Shown here piece after piece: positions 47,275 to 56,303 of a stretch of DNA of 64,000 bases (positions within the stretch are counted from its first letter, which is position 1; each line of letters starts with the position of its first letter). The DNA comes from Shewanella seohaensis (GTDB lineage: Bacteria; Pseudomonadota; Gammaproteobacteria; Enterobacterales; Shewanellaceae). Position numbers and translations under genes: made by a program. The DNA lies in assembly GCF_025449215.1 (NCBI RefSeq), contig NZ_CP104900.1, positions 868,001-932,000 of the forward strand, in the 5' to 3' direction. The notes beneath the pieces were generated by a model, which saw nothing but the letters and a program-made list of their open reading frames with translations, searched no databases and was not told where the DNA came from.

Positions 47275-48322
47275 GCAGTCAGTGTTGCCTCATTTTGGAA
47301 TTGAAGCTGACGAGGCAAAAATCTCAGCGTTAGGGAATGGTCATATTAACGATACCTTGTTAGTGCGTTGGCCCTCGGGTGAATTAGTGCTGCAACGTAT
47401 TAACACCCAAGTGTTTAAGACGCCGCAGGCATTGGTAAGTAATGCCGATAAGATAAGCCATCATTTATGCGCTAAGGCATTACAACAGCAATATGGTCTT
47501 CAAGTGGTGAGTCCGTGCCTTACCCAAGAGGGGGAGCTGGCGATCGACTTAGGTGAGCAGGGATTTTGGCGTGCCATCAGTTACTTGCCCCACAGTTTAA
47601 GTATCGAAGTGGTGAAGTCTGAAGCCGAAGCCGAAATGGCGGCTAAGGCCTTTGGTCATTTTGCCTGTGCCTTGAGTGATTTCGATGCAACTCAGCTTGA
47701 GGATGTGATCCCGCAGTTCCACCATTTGCCGGGACGGATGGAAATGCTGCGCCAAGCGGTGCAACAGGATAAAGCCAAGCGGTTGGATTTATGCCGTAAC
47801 TGGGTCGATTACGCCCTGTCACAGCAGAGTTTATTAGATGCGCTGGCCGAGATTTCGCCACAGCTCCCACTGCGTATTTGCCATAACGACACTAAAATCA
47901 ACAATATGCTGTTTGATAAGCGCGACATGTCGAGCATGGCAATTATCGACCTCGATACGTGCATGAAAGGGCATTTGATGTATGACTTTGGCGATATGGT
48001 GCGTACCTTCTGTTCGCCCGAAGCCGAAGATTCGACCGCCCTTGATAATGTTAAAGTGCGCCAATCAATCTTTGCCGCCATTTGTCGTGGTTATTTGAGT
48101 GAGTTGGGCGAGGTGTTAACTGAGGTTGAAAAACGTAGCCTCTGGCTCGGGGCGCGAGTGATTTGCCTGATGATCGGCGTGCGTTTTTTAACGGATTATC
48201 TCAATGGCGACGTGTATTTCCATGTGCACCGTGAAGGCCACAATTTGGATAGGGCTGCGAATCAATTTACCTTGTATCAAAGTCTGTTAGATCAAGAAGC
48301 CGAGTTAAAGGCTTGCTTTTAG
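47258..48322 (+). CDS. APH-fold sugar kinase, NahK-like
   Basis: A 354-residue phosphotransferase. HFGIEADEAKISALGNGHINDTLLVRW at the N-terminus matches the NahK (N-acetylhexosamine 1-kinase) start. LRICHNDTKINNMLFD is the catalytic loop (Asp and Asn), and MAIIDLDTCMKGHLMYDFGDMVR carries the metal-binding Asp. NahK phosphorylates the anomeric carbon of GlcNAc or GalNAc; the same is inferred here. The GTG start has GGAG seven bases upstream and overlaps the nucleotidyltransferase. A terminator follows, so the two genes form one unit. Confidence 0.75.
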   Translation: MIKLIRQSVLPHFGIEADEAKISALGNGHINDTLLVRWPSGELVLQRINTQVFKTPQALVSNADKISHHLCAKALQQQYGLQVVSPCLTQEGELAIDLGEQGFWRAISYLPHSLSIEVVKSEAEAEMAAKAFGHFACALSDFDATQLEDVIPQFHHLPGRMEMLRQAVQQDKAKRLDLCRNWVDYALSQQSLLDALAEISPQLPLRICHNDTKINNMLFDKRDMSSMAIIDLDTCMKGHLMYDFGDMVRTFCSPEAEDSTALDNVKVRQSIFAAICRGYLSELGEVLTEVEKRSLWLGARVICLMIGVRFLTDYLNGDVYFHVHREGHNLDRAANQFTLYQSLLDQEAELKACF

Positions 48323-48330
48323 CTTTAATC

Positions 48331-48358
48331 AAACGCCCCATTTGGGGCGTTTTGTTTT
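48331..48358 (+). terminator. Rho-independent terminator of kinase gene
   Basis: The 10-bp stem AAACGCCCCA / TGGGGCGTTT with a two-base loop is followed by T-rich sequence. Confidence 0.9.
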
Positions 48359-48421
48359 TGGCTTATATACGACATAATTGCAACATCAAAACCCTTTAGT
48401 CTCATATGGATTTGGCTTGGA

Positions 48422-49846
48422 ATGGGCACCCTCGAAGCTCCCTCTGCATTAACGTGTTCGCGCCGTAGCGCTAGAAATCTCTGGTTAAGATGCACCCTGC
48501 GTCGCTCGCAGCAGGAAGCCGTGGCTTCGTCAATGATGACGGCGACGAGCGATAACTTTTTCAATGCCTACGCAATTTTTCTCGGTGCCAGTCTTGCACA
48601 AATGGGCTTTGTTACCGGTTTGCCACAGCTTTTTGGGGCGATGTCGCAGCTGGTTTCGGTCTGGTTAGCGAGTCACTTTTCCCGCCGTAGTTTTATCGTC
48701 TACTGCGCAGCTTTGCAGGCGTTGGTGGTATTGGGAATGGGCGCGTTAGCGGCCTTCCGTCCCGAACATGCGGTATGGATATTTATCGCGCTCGCCGTGG
48801 GATACCATGGGTTTATTAATCTTATCCAACCCCATTGGCGCGCTTGGATGGGGTCTATCGTGCCCGAACGTCGCCGTGGCGCCTTCTTTGCGGCGCGTAC
48901 CCGCTTAACCATGGGCGCATCCTTAAGTGTATTTTTTGTGGGCGGTGGCATTCTTACCCTTACTGATTCGCTGCAAATGGCCTGGCTAGGCTTTACCTTG
49001 TTGTTTTCGATAGCGGCTATGGGACGTTTTGTCTCGGCTTGGTTGTTATTGCAAATGCACGACCCGGATCCGCGCGAAGCCAAGCAGCGGGGCGTATTTA
49101 TCCAAACTATCCGCAATTTTCGCGGAGCATGGAAGGATAAAACCTTCCGCCAATACAGCCTATTTGTGGCCAGTATGCAGGCGATGGTAGCCATCTCGGC
49201 GCCGTTTTTCGCCGTATATATGCTGGAAGACTTGAAGTTTAGCTACATTGAATTTGTGCTAGCCAGTGTGGCATCGATAGCCACCCAGTTTGTGACGCTG
49301 AAGTTTTGGGGACGATTTAGCGATCAATTCGGCAATCGTTTGGTGATGATTATTACCAGTTGCATGATCCCAAGCTTGCCGTTGTTATGGCTGTTTTCCG
49401 ATAACTATCTGTATATTCTCCTCATTCAGGCGTTCTCGGGCCTAGCGTGGAGCGGCTTTACCTTAAGTACCGCCAATTACCTTTATGATATTCGTCCCTT
49501 TCGCAGTGATTTTGCCACCTACGCGGCGCTGCAAGCGTCACTCAGCGCTGGGTTGGTGTTTGTGGGGGCCATGGTCGGTGGAACGATAGCCTCCCATGCG
49601 GCGGACTTTTTAGTCTGGTCGGGTTGGAATACCTGGCTCAGTAGCCCGATTTTTGTGGTGTTTTTGGTGTCGACCATACTGCGCGCATTCGTGACGCTGT
49701 GGTTTATTCCGCGCTCGGTCGAACCTAAAGTCAGGCCTAGGCCGCAGTTGCTGCAACTTATCTTCCGTATCCGCGGTTTTAACGCGATTTCGGGCGTGAG
49801 TCTCGACTGGTTAACTGTGGTAAAACGCCGAAATACCCCTGACTAG
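48422..49846 (+). CDS. MFS transporter
   Basis: A 474-residue inner-membrane transporter with about 12 hydrophobic segments. The half-domains are joined by a cytoplasmic loop (LLQMHDPDPREAKQRGVF). The usual MFS loop between segments 2 and 3 reads ASHFSRRSFIVYCAAL. The N-terminus (ARNLWLRCTLRRSQQEAVASSMMTATSDNFFNAYAIFLGA) suits this MFS subgroup, but the exact start is uncertain. It lies just after the sugar kinase, separated by a terminator, so its own promoter is needed; a role in sugar uptake for that pathway is inferred. The substrate is unknown. Confidence 0.75.
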   Translation: MGTLEAPSALTCSRRSARNLWLRCTLRRSQQEAVASSMMTATSDNFFNAYAIFLGASLAQMGFVTGLPQLFGAMSQLVSVWLASHFSRRSFIVYCAALQALVVLGMGALAAFRPEHAVWIFIALAVGYHGFINLIQPHWRAWMGSIVPERRRGAFFAARTRLTMGASLSVFFVGGGILTLTDSLQMAWLGFTLLFSIAAMGRFVSAWLLLQMHDPDPREAKQRGVFIQTIRNFRGAWKDKTFRQYSLFVASMQAMVAISAPFFAVYMLEDLKFSYIEFVLASVASIATQFVTLKFWGRFSDQFGNRLVMIITSCMIPSLPLLWLFSDNYLYILLIQAFSGLAWSGFTLSTANYLYDIRPFRSDFATYAALQASLSAGLVFVGAMVGGTIASHAADFLVWSGWNTWLSSPIFVVFLVSTILRAFVTLWFIPRSVEPKVRPRPQLLQLIFRIRGFNAISGVSLDWLTVVKRRNTPD

Positions 49847-49865
49847 CTTTCCCAACCGTTGAGTT

Positions 49866-50669
49866 TTAAAGCTTATAATCGAAGAACTTACGTTTTTCCG
49901 GCCCCGAGGCATTAGCGCTGATCTTATTCGGATGTTTATATTCATCCCAACTGGCGACATTGCGGCCGACATTGAGCTTAGGAAAGTTCTGTTGGTTTTC
50001 GGCGTTGGCTAATCCGATAAATGCTAATAGCTGGCCGAGGACGCCTTGCTGACTCACATCGACTGATAAGAAGTCATCTCGGCCGGCAAAATAGTCGAAC
50101 ACGCTTTGTTTATGGCGCAGATAACAATCGATAAGATGTTGTGCATCTTGCGGGTTTTCAACTACACCTACGCCAAAGCTATGTCGAAAACTGCGTTTCA
50201 TAATCGGGTGGAATCGGCCGGTTTGTGCATCTAAATGTGGCAGCATTCGACTGAGTAACATCTGCATCGACGGCACCCAAGACTCTAGCTCTCGGTCAAG
50301 ATAGACAAACTTGGCTTTGGGGAATAATCCATCCAACTGTTTGAAATCGCTAAAACAAGGCGCATCGGAAATCGCATCCGCCTGCATAAAGGCTTCTTTG
50401 GTAAACGCCATATGCGCCACTTTTAAGCCTTGCTCCAATAAGGCCACGCTCACGCTCGTCGTCCCAGTGCGGGGCAAACCAATAAAAATAACCTTATGTT
50501 TTTGCTCGGCAATCACCGACTCATGCTTAACTGCACTCGGCTCGATTGTACTTGGCCTAGTGTCATTTGATTTAGTCGAATCGCACTGTGGCTGATTGAG
50601 CTGCACATCTTCACTATGGTTATGCCCTTGAGAATCGGGAAGGGTGGCAATAGTTGCGTTATCAGGCAT
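49866..50669 (-). CDS. PAPS-dependent sulfotransferase-like protein
   Basis: A 267-residue protein. KVIFIGLPRTGTTSVSVALLEQGLKVAHM is the PAPS-binding loop of sulfotransferases, and AKFVYLDRELESWVPSMQMLLSR resembles the second PAPS contact region. The N-terminal 55 residues are low-complexity and probably disordered. It most resembles the P-loop family known as sulfotransfer_4. The acceptor is unknown; surface glycan or lipid is possible. Convergent with the MFS gene (19 bp apart). Confidence 0.75.
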   Translation of the reverse strand: MPDNATIATLPDSQGHNHSEDVQLNQPQCDSTKSNDTRPSTIEPSAVKHESVIAEQKHKVIFIGLPRTGTTSVSVALLEQGLKVAHMAFTKEAFMQADAISDAPCFSDFKQLDGLFPKAKFVYLDRELESWVPSMQMLLSRMLPHLDAQTGRFHPIMKRSFRHSFGVGVVENPQDAQHLIDCYLRHKQSVFDYFAGRDDFLSVDVSQQGVLGQLLAFIGLANAENQQNFPKLNVGRNVASWDEYKHPNKISANASGPEKRKFFDYKL

Positions 50670-50865
50670 GGATTTGGCTCGGCATTCTTGTCAGCGTGGT
50701 CGCGATGGGTAGGTAAATTGGGGTTTAACATTAGCGTTTTATCAACGTTGGCAGTATATCGCAGTGCACAGGTTTTGGCAGCGCAAAGCTGGCGTTGCGT
50801 CGGTATTGCGTTGTAGAGGCAATCAACAGCATAAATTCCTTTATGCTAGAAGCAGTTGGGCAAGG

Positions 50866-50961
50866 TGAGGCGATTACTTGTATTATTTGGCTCATTTAGT
50901 GAGGCGAATAGGTTTGTTAATCGCCTCATTGTGTGAGTAGAATAGGCTTGTTATTTGACTC
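50866..50961. repeat. Repeat cluster upstream of Fic gene
   Basis: TGAGGCGATTA (50866-50876) and its inverted copy TAATCGCCTCA (50918-50928) flank a direct copy TGAGGCGA (50900-50907). A second direct pair, CTTGTATTATTTGGCTC (50877-50893) and CTTGTTATTTGACTC (50947-50961), overlaps it. The region 50670-50973 has no gene; it may carry operators for the Fic gene, whose product has its own DNA-binding domain. Confidence 0.4.
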
Positions 50962-50973
50962 GTGGGGTAAGAT

Positions 50974-52131
50974 ATGTGGATTTGGCAGCAAGCCGATTGG
51001 CCTAAGTTTCATTGGAATACCAGCAGCATTGATGCCTTGCTGCGTCAGGTTTATTTCAATCAGGGCCAGCTGCTTGGCAAGCAAATGCTAAGTCACGACG
51101 ACAGCCTGTTAACGTCAGCGGCTGCACTCGACACCTTACTCGCTAACATTATCCACTCCAGTGCCATTGAAGGTGAAAAGCTCAATGCGGCTTCGGTGCG
51201 CTCATCCTTGGCTAAGAAACTCGGTGTGTCCGAAGACAAACCGTATCCGACCACGGCACAAACCGATGGCTTGGCCGACATTATGCTCGATGCCTTAATA
51301 AATTTAGATACAGAGTTAACCCTTGAGCGGATATTAGGTTGGCATAAACAGTTATTTCCCCAGGGTGATACGCTGTTTAACCCCGTTATTGGTGGAGCGC
51401 TACGTGGCGATACGCCTATGCAAGTTGTCTCAGGCCGGATTGATAAACCAAGGGTGCATTTTGAGGCCCCCTCTCGAGCCACTTTGGACGCTGAACTCTC
51501 ACAGTTTATCGAATGGTTTAATGCATCAAGGCAAGATCTGGGTATAGATCCGCTTATCCGTGCGGCGATAACTCACCTTTGGTTTGTAACTCTGCATCCG
51601 CTTGATGATGGTAATGGGCGCATTACGCGTTTATTGACTGATTTAGCTTTGGCGCAAGCGGAAAAACGCTCGATTTGTTTTTACGCTATGTCGGTCAGTA
51701 TTCTGGCCCGTCGCCAAGCCTACTATGACATTTTAGAGTCCACTCAAAGGGGCGATGTCGATATTACTCCTTGGTTAGTATGGTTTTTTGAAACCCTCAA
51801 TAATTGCTTACTCAATGCGATGGCAGAGGTGAACAAGACTCTGCGGAAAACGCAGTATTGGCAAAATTTCGATCAATCCTTATTGAGCCAAGAGCAAGCC
51901 AAAGTGCTCAATCGGATGTTAGATGGCGATTTTGAATTAGGGATGAATAGTAGCCAGTATCAAAAGGTCGCTAAGGTGAGCCGCGCCACCGCCACCCGTC
52001 ACCTTGCGCAAATGGTCGAGCAAGGCTTTTTAGTGAAAGCCGACGCCGGCGGCCGAAGTACAAGGTACTTATTGCCGAATAGAGCAGTAGATGGATTCAG
52101 CGCCAATAATCATTTTGCATTTTGTGAGTGA
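50974..52131 (+). CDS. Fic-domain protein with DUF4172 and helix-turn-helix
   Basis: A 385-residue enzyme that probably adds AMP to target proteins. Residues 1-90 resemble DUF4172 (WIWQQADWPKFHWNTSSIDALL) and hold the inhibitory motif Ser62-xxx-Glu66-Gly67 (SSAIEGEKL), the class II type. The Fic motif HPLDDGNGRITRLL is at 208-221, with the catalytic His208. Residues about 300-375 form a winged helix (KVSRATATRHLAQMVEQGFLVKADAGGRSTRYLL), so the protein may bind DNA, perhaps its own upstream repeats. It begins the accessory segment that runs to about 54.9 kb. Confidence 0.88.
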   Translation: MWIWQQADWPKFHWNTSSIDALLRQVYFNQGQLLGKQMLSHDDSLLTSAAALDTLLANIIHSSAIEGEKLNAASVRSSLAKKLGVSEDKPYPTTAQTDGLADIMLDALINLDTELTLERILGWHKQLFPQGDTLFNPVIGGALRGDTPMQVVSGRIDKPRVHFEAPSRATLDAELSQFIEWFNASRQDLGIDPLIRAAITHLWFVTLHPLDDGNGRITRLLTDLALAQAEKRSICFYAMSVSILARRQAYYDILESTQRGDVDITPWLVWFFETLNNCLLNAMAEVNKTLRKTQYWQNFDQSLLSQEQAKVLNRMLDGDFELGMNSSQYQKVAKVSRATATRHLAQMVEQGFLVKADAGGRSTRYLLPNRAVDGFSANNHFAFCE

Positions 52132-52250
52132 TTACTCTGTGTGATGTTATGTCCAAATCATTATGTGCTAGATATTGAATGTGACTCATAGTCCGTAGAC
52201 GTATTGTCTACAAGTAAAGATCATCATGAAAACTCTTAGCAGGATTATTC

Positions 52251-52481
52251 ATGGAAGATCATTTGCTTACCTCATTTGGTACTCATCTAAAAAGTTTGCG
52301 ACTTGAGAGATCGTTTTCGCAGGAGCAGCTCGCATTAAAAGCTGACATGGACAGAACCTATGTCAGCGGTATTGAACGTGGTCAGCGTAATGTGAGTTTG
52401 ATTAATATATTCAAGCTCGCTAAAGCCTTAGATATTCCCGCGAAACAACTTCTAGATTTTACCGTTGAGGGATCATTATGA
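52251..52481 (+). CDS. XRE-family helix-turn-helix protein
   Basis: A 76-residue DNA-binding protein, essentially a single HTH_3 domain: FGTHLKSLRLERSFSQEQLALKADMDRTYVSGIERGQRNVSLINIFKLAKAL. The YVSGIERGQRNVS recognition helix is typical of controller-type regulators that sit before restriction-modification or similar genes. AGGATTATTC precedes the ATG. Its stop overlaps the start of the nuclease-helicase gene by 4 bp, so it most likely regulates that gene. Confidence 0.88.
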   Translation: MEDHLLTSFGTHLKSLRLERSFSQEQLALKADMDRTYVSGIERGQRNVSLINIFKLAKALDIPAKQLLDFTVEGSL

Positions 52482-54433
52482 CTCAGCGAGCATTTTATTC
52501 GGCGAGTTTTAAAGATTTTCTATCAGCAGAGCCCGATGCGATTACCGGACAGATATCACGTTTCCATACTCAGCATTTATTGCATTCACAAACCCGCGCT
52601 TGGTTGACTGAAATTGAAGTTCTCAAACGCTCCTTGACCGAGAGTGTTGAGCAAGAAGGGCATATTTTCATCGAGTTTATGATCCCACGAATGGGACGAC
52701 GTGCCGATGTCGTGATGATATTTAAAGGGATTGTTTTTGTAGTAGAGTTTAAAGTGGGCGCAACAGCATTTACCGCTGCGGATATAAGGCAAACTCATGG
52801 ATATGCCTTAGATTTAAAGAACTTTCATCGTGGTAGCCATGATAAATATCTAATTCCTCTGCTGGTCGCCACCAAAGCGACCAGCCAATCGGAAAATCCA
52901 GTATTCGCAGGCGATAATGTTGCTTCGACCTTGTGTATTTCGCCCTGTGAATTGTTTTCAAGAATGCGCCTAATCGCTGAGCGGTTGAATCAAGCTCCTT
53001 TTGATCCAAACTTGTGGGCTGATTCAGGTTATTTGCCGACGCCAACCATTATCGAAGCGGCACAAGCGCTATATGCGTCGCACGATGTCGAAGATATTGC
53101 TCGTAGTGAAGCGGATACACAAAATCTTGGGCAAACGAGCCAGCAATTACTTCATTTAATTCACGATGCTCGGATCAATAAGCGAAAAATAATTTGTTTC
53201 GTTACCGGCGTTCCGGGAGCGGGTAAAACCCTTGTAGGGCTTAATATTGCGAGTATTCACGCAAACAGGGAAGAGAATGAGTATTCTGTTTTCCTCAGTG
53301 GTAATGGCCCCTTGGTGGCGGTATTACAGGAAGCCTTGGCTAGGGATAGATCTTCTAGAACTGGTGATTCTATCAGCGCAACTAGAAAGGAGACTGAATC
53401 ATTTATTCAAAATATCCATCGCTTTAGAGATGAATACCTGCATGGTGGCGTGCCGCCTGAAAAAGTGGCCATATTTGATGAGGCTCAACGGGCGTGGGAT
53501 AAAGAGCAGGCAAGCGATTTTATGCGTCGTAAGCGAGGTATTGTCGACTTTGATAAATCAGAGCCTGAATTTTTCATCGAAGTAATGGACCGTCGTCAAG
53601 ACTGGGCGTTTATTATTGCGCTAGTTGGTGGTGGACAGGAGATTAATAAAGGTGAGGCAGGGCTAGCTGGTTGGTTGGATGCGCTTAAGGCCAAGTTCTT
53701 AGATTGGGATGTCTATTTTTCCACTGCTTTATTGTCCGGTGAGTATGTTTCGCTAGGGGTAGATCTGAATGCGGTTTCAAGGGCGAATGTCTTACCTAAC
53801 TTACATCTTGCCACATCCATGCGGTCTTTCCGTGCTGAAAATTTGTCCAGTTTTATTCATTACTTGGTTGCTGGGCAATGCGGGCTTGCTCTTAGCATTT
53901 ATAAAGATCTAGAGCATGTCTACCCTATCAAAGTCACTCGGGATATAGCTAAAGCTAAAGCTTGGGTTAATCTTCACAAACGAGCCAATGAGTCTATGGG
54001 GCTGCTTGCTTCTTCTAACGGCATTAGGCTTAAAGCTGAGGGTATTTTCGTTAAGAACGAGATAGACCCTGCTAAGTGGTTTTTAAGTGGTGCTGAAGAT
54101 ATTCGTTCTGCCGAATTTTTAGAGGATGTTGCTACTGAATTTGATGTACAAGGACTAGAGCTAGACTGGTGTGTTGTGGCTTGGGATGCAGATTACCGTT
54201 TCAATGCTCAAGCATTTGAGCATTGGCAGTTTGTAGGAACAAAATGGCAAAAACGAAGCCAATTAGTTCGGCAAAAATACCTTGAAAATGCTTATCGCGT
54301 ATTGTTGACGCGGGCTCGTCAGGGCATGGTGATATTCGTTCCTAAAGGCGATAAATCAGATGAGACTCGAAATCCCAATTTTTATGATAATACTTATAAG
54401 TATTTGATAGATTGCGGGATTGGTGTGGTTTAG
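52478..54433 (+). CDS. Nuclease-helicase fusion with DUF2075 SF1-type domain
   Basis: A 651-residue protein. N-terminal region (about 60-135): Asp77 in RRADVV and Glu90-x-Lys92 in VVEFKVG fit a PD-(D/E)XK nuclease core. Then a DUF2075 P-loop region: GVPGAGKT Walker A at 244-251, FDEAQ Walker B at 333-337, GGGQEI at about 386-391, QGLELDWCVVAWD and NAYRVLLTRARQGMVIFVP (motif VI-like) near the C-terminus. The pairing of nuclease and helicase suggests nucleic-acid cleavage coupled to ATP hydrolysis. Base composition is visibly more AT-rich than flanking genes. It is tightly linked to an XRE controller, as in defence or restriction loci. The biological role is inferred, not known. Confidence 0.82.
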   Translation: MTQRAFYSASFKDFLSAEPDAITGQISRFHTQHLLHSQTRAWLTEIEVLKRSLTESVEQEGHIFIEFMIPRMGRRADVVMIFKGIVFVVEFKVGATAFTAADIRQTHGYALDLKNFHRGSHDKYLIPLLVATKATSQSENPVFAGDNVASTLCISPCELFSRMRLIAERLNQAPFDPNLWADSGYLPTPTIIEAAQALYASHDVEDIARSEADTQNLGQTSQQLLHLIHDARINKRKIICFVTGVPGAGKTLVGLNIASIHANREENEYSVFLSGNGPLVAVLQEALARDRSSRTGDSISATRKETESFIQNIHRFRDEYLHGGVPPEKVAIFDEAQRAWDKEQASDFMRRKRGIVDFDKSEPEFFIEVMDRRQDWAFIIALVGGGQEINKGEAGLAGWLDALKAKFLDWDVYFSTALLSGEYVSLGVDLNAVSRANVLPNLHLATSMRSFRAENLSSFIHYLVAGQCGLALSIYKDLEHVYPIKVTRDIAKAKAWVNLHKRANESMGLLASSNGIRLKAEGIFVKNEIDPAKWFLSGAEDIRSAEFLEDVATEFDVQGLELDWCVVAWDADYRFNAQAFEHWQFVGTKWQKRSQLVRQKYLENAYRVLLTRARQGMVIFVPKGDKSDETRNPNFYDNTYKYLIDCGIGVV

Positions 54434-54439
54434 TAAAAG

Positions 54440-54465
54440 AAAGGGTCGGAATTGTTCGACCCTTT
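54440..54465. terminator. Bidirectional terminator hairpin
   Basis: AAAGGGTCG / CGACCCTTT with an eight-base loop, between convergent genes. T-runs are short. Confidence 0.65.
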
Positions 54466-54468
54466 GGG

Positions 54469-54945
54469 TTATTTTGAAACGAAAAAACTAATAAATTCAT
54501 CAAGGTCGCTAAAGACCTTGATTTGTTTGTCTTGAATATTTCTTGCAGCAGTTTTTATCCAGTCAAAAGCTTTTTGTTTATAGCCTTTCCCACCTAGTAA
54601 AATGACTAAATTGTACTCTGGCGCGAGGCGAAGAGACTCTAGGAAAAAAGGAAATTTTTGATCGACAGAACCGCTTTGCTCTTGCTTGTGAGCTTCAATT
54701 CGGACAGCTCCTAGTGTTTGATGTTGTACTAAGAAGGCTGCCTTTCGAATTCCACCATACATATCTGTATAAGGCGCACTTTTAAGGAACTCGTTTTGAG
54801 ATGGAACACCTTGTGCTTCACGGAAGCCTAGCGCTACAAGGGATTGTTCTACTTGATCACAAAATTTCTGATTGGATAACATGCTTGCTTCATATTTACC
54901 TGAGTCTACTTCAGGTAAATCTTCAAAAAGTGATTCTTGGTTCAT
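54469..54945 (-). CDS. Putative PD-(D/E)XK superfamily nuclease
   Basis: A 158-residue protein. YGGIRKAAFLVQHQTLGAVRIEAHKQEQSGSVDQKFPFFLESLRLAPEYNLVILLGG matches the shape of the PDDEXK_11 family (usually RIExKxQxxxGSxDxKxPy). Glu84 is present, but the usual Glu-x-Lys reads Glu84-Ala-His86-Lys87, so the catalytic Lys may be shifted or lost. No signal peptide. Convergent with the nuclease-helicase gene, and the last gene of the accessory segment. The function is inferred. Confidence 0.6.
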   Translation of the reverse strand: MNQESLFEDLPEVDSGKYEASMLSNQKFCDQVEQSLVALGFREAQGVPSQNEFLKSAPYTDMYGGIRKAAFLVQHQTLGAVRIEAHKQEQSGSVDQKFPFFLESLRLAPEYNLVILLGGKGYKQKAFDWIKTAARNIQDKQIKVFSDLDEFISFFVSK

Positions 54946-55048
54946 TCTCCATCCTTGGTTATTAAATCGCCCTTTAATCTAGCATTGAGAGTGGCTGATT
55001 TTCAATCAGTTAGATCAACTACTCAAAATTGTTCTATCACTTTGAAAT

Positions 55049-55945
55049 TTATCCAAACTTGCCACTCGCCAACTTCTCCATTAAAAACTCAATCAAAACC
55101 GTCACTTTGGTTGGGAGGTATTTTCGCTGCGGATATACGGCATAAATACCGTGTTCGGGGAGTGGAAAGTCAGTCAGTATCGTTTGTAAGCGCCCTGCCT
55201 GTAGATCGGGCTCAACAATAAAGCGTGGTAGGTTGGCGATGCCAAGACCATCGAGACAGGCTCGATGAATGGCATCGCTATTATTCACTTGATAGTTGCC
55301 TTTGGGTTGGATGCGTTGCATGCCATTGGGACTGTGGAAGCTCCATTCCACACCGTCTTGAAAGTAACTGTAAAACAAGCAGTTGTGTTGAGTTAGCTCG
55401 TTAGGAACTATGGGTAAACCGTGCTGAGCTAGATATGCGGGTGACGCGCAAATCACGCTCAAACAAGGGGCAATTTTGCGGGCGATAAGGTTGGAGTCGG
55501 GAAGCTCGCCAATTCGAATGGCCAGATCGAAGCCGCCTGCGATTAAATCAGTGGTCTTATCATCCATTTGCATTTGCAGCTGAATATCGGGGTAACGTTT
55601 TAAAAACTCAGCGATTAAAGGTGCAATATACAAGCGGCCAAACACCATAGGCACGGAAATTCGCAGATTGCCTTTAGGCGTTTGCTGCAGCTCGGAGATT
55701 GCATCCAATCCTTCTTGGGTAAGCAGCACTGCGGGGCGAATATATTCGAAATAGCGCGCGCCAGCATCCGTCAGGCTCAAACTGCGAGTGGTACGTTGTA
55801 ATAGTTGAATTCCTAAGTGTTGCTCCAGTTGCGTAATACGCTTGCTGATGGCCGATTTGCTCAGCCCAAGTTTTTGTCCTGCGGCGGAAAAGCTACCGCA
55901 TTCCACTACAGTGACAAAAATGGGCAGGGCAGAAAAATGATCCAT
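55049..55945 (-). CDS. LysR-family transcriptional regulator
   Basis: A 298-residue regulator. N-terminal winged helix with MDHFSALPIFVTVVECGSFSAAGQKLGLSKSAISKRITQLEQHLG, then the co-inducer-binding domain (GNLRISVPMVFGRLYIAPLIAEFLKRYPDIQLQMQMDD). The start at 55945 is supported by GGAG 7 bases upstream; a longer in-frame start at 56131 would precede the helix-turn-helix by 62 residues and is not credible. No divergent target gene is next to it: the 358-bp gap up to yjjG has no gene I can support. Confidence 0.9.
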   Translation of the reverse strand: MDHFSALPIFVTVVECGSFSAAGQKLGLSKSAISKRITQLEQHLGIQLLQRTTRSLSLTDAGARYFEYIRPAVLLTQEGLDAISELQQTPKGNLRISVPMVFGRLYIAPLIAEFLKRYPDIQLQMQMDDKTTDLIAGGFDLAIRIGELPDSNLIARKIAPCLSVICASPAYLAQHGLPIVPNELTQHNCLFYSYFQDGVEWSFHSPNGMQRIQPKGNYQVNNSDAIHRACLDGLGIANLPRFIVEPDLQAGRLQTILTDFPLPEHGIYAVYPQRKYLPTKVTVLIEFLMEKLASGKFG

Positions 55946-56303
55946 TAAAGGGCTCCAATGTTGTGGCTGTGAGTTTTTATGCTCAGGCCGATCAGCGGCG
56001 ATGATAACCCGTTTTGGAGCTCCTCTCTGGAAACAGGTGCCTAATCTAATTACTGTTGAGATATGCTCAACAATGGGTTTCATGTATGCGGTATTATCAA
56101 TCTTAAACCAAGATAGTAGACTATTTTGCAACTAAAAACCTATTCCCTTGGAGTTGAAGGCGCTAAAGCATTATTGGCAGATAGACTTGCTAACTATGCT
56201 CTGTTTTTCGTGTGCCTTCGCGTTAGATTTTGGGTGTTGTATAGTACTGTGCTGCTTGTCTTGACGGATTAAGCCGTGCCTTTAGTGTGTTGTTAGGAGT
56301 CGT

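Noticed and set aside
55946..56131. N-terminal extension of the LysR protein
   Set aside because: LysR proteins begin with the helix-turn-helix; the extension has no ribosome site, whereas the ATG at 55945 has GGAG at good distance.
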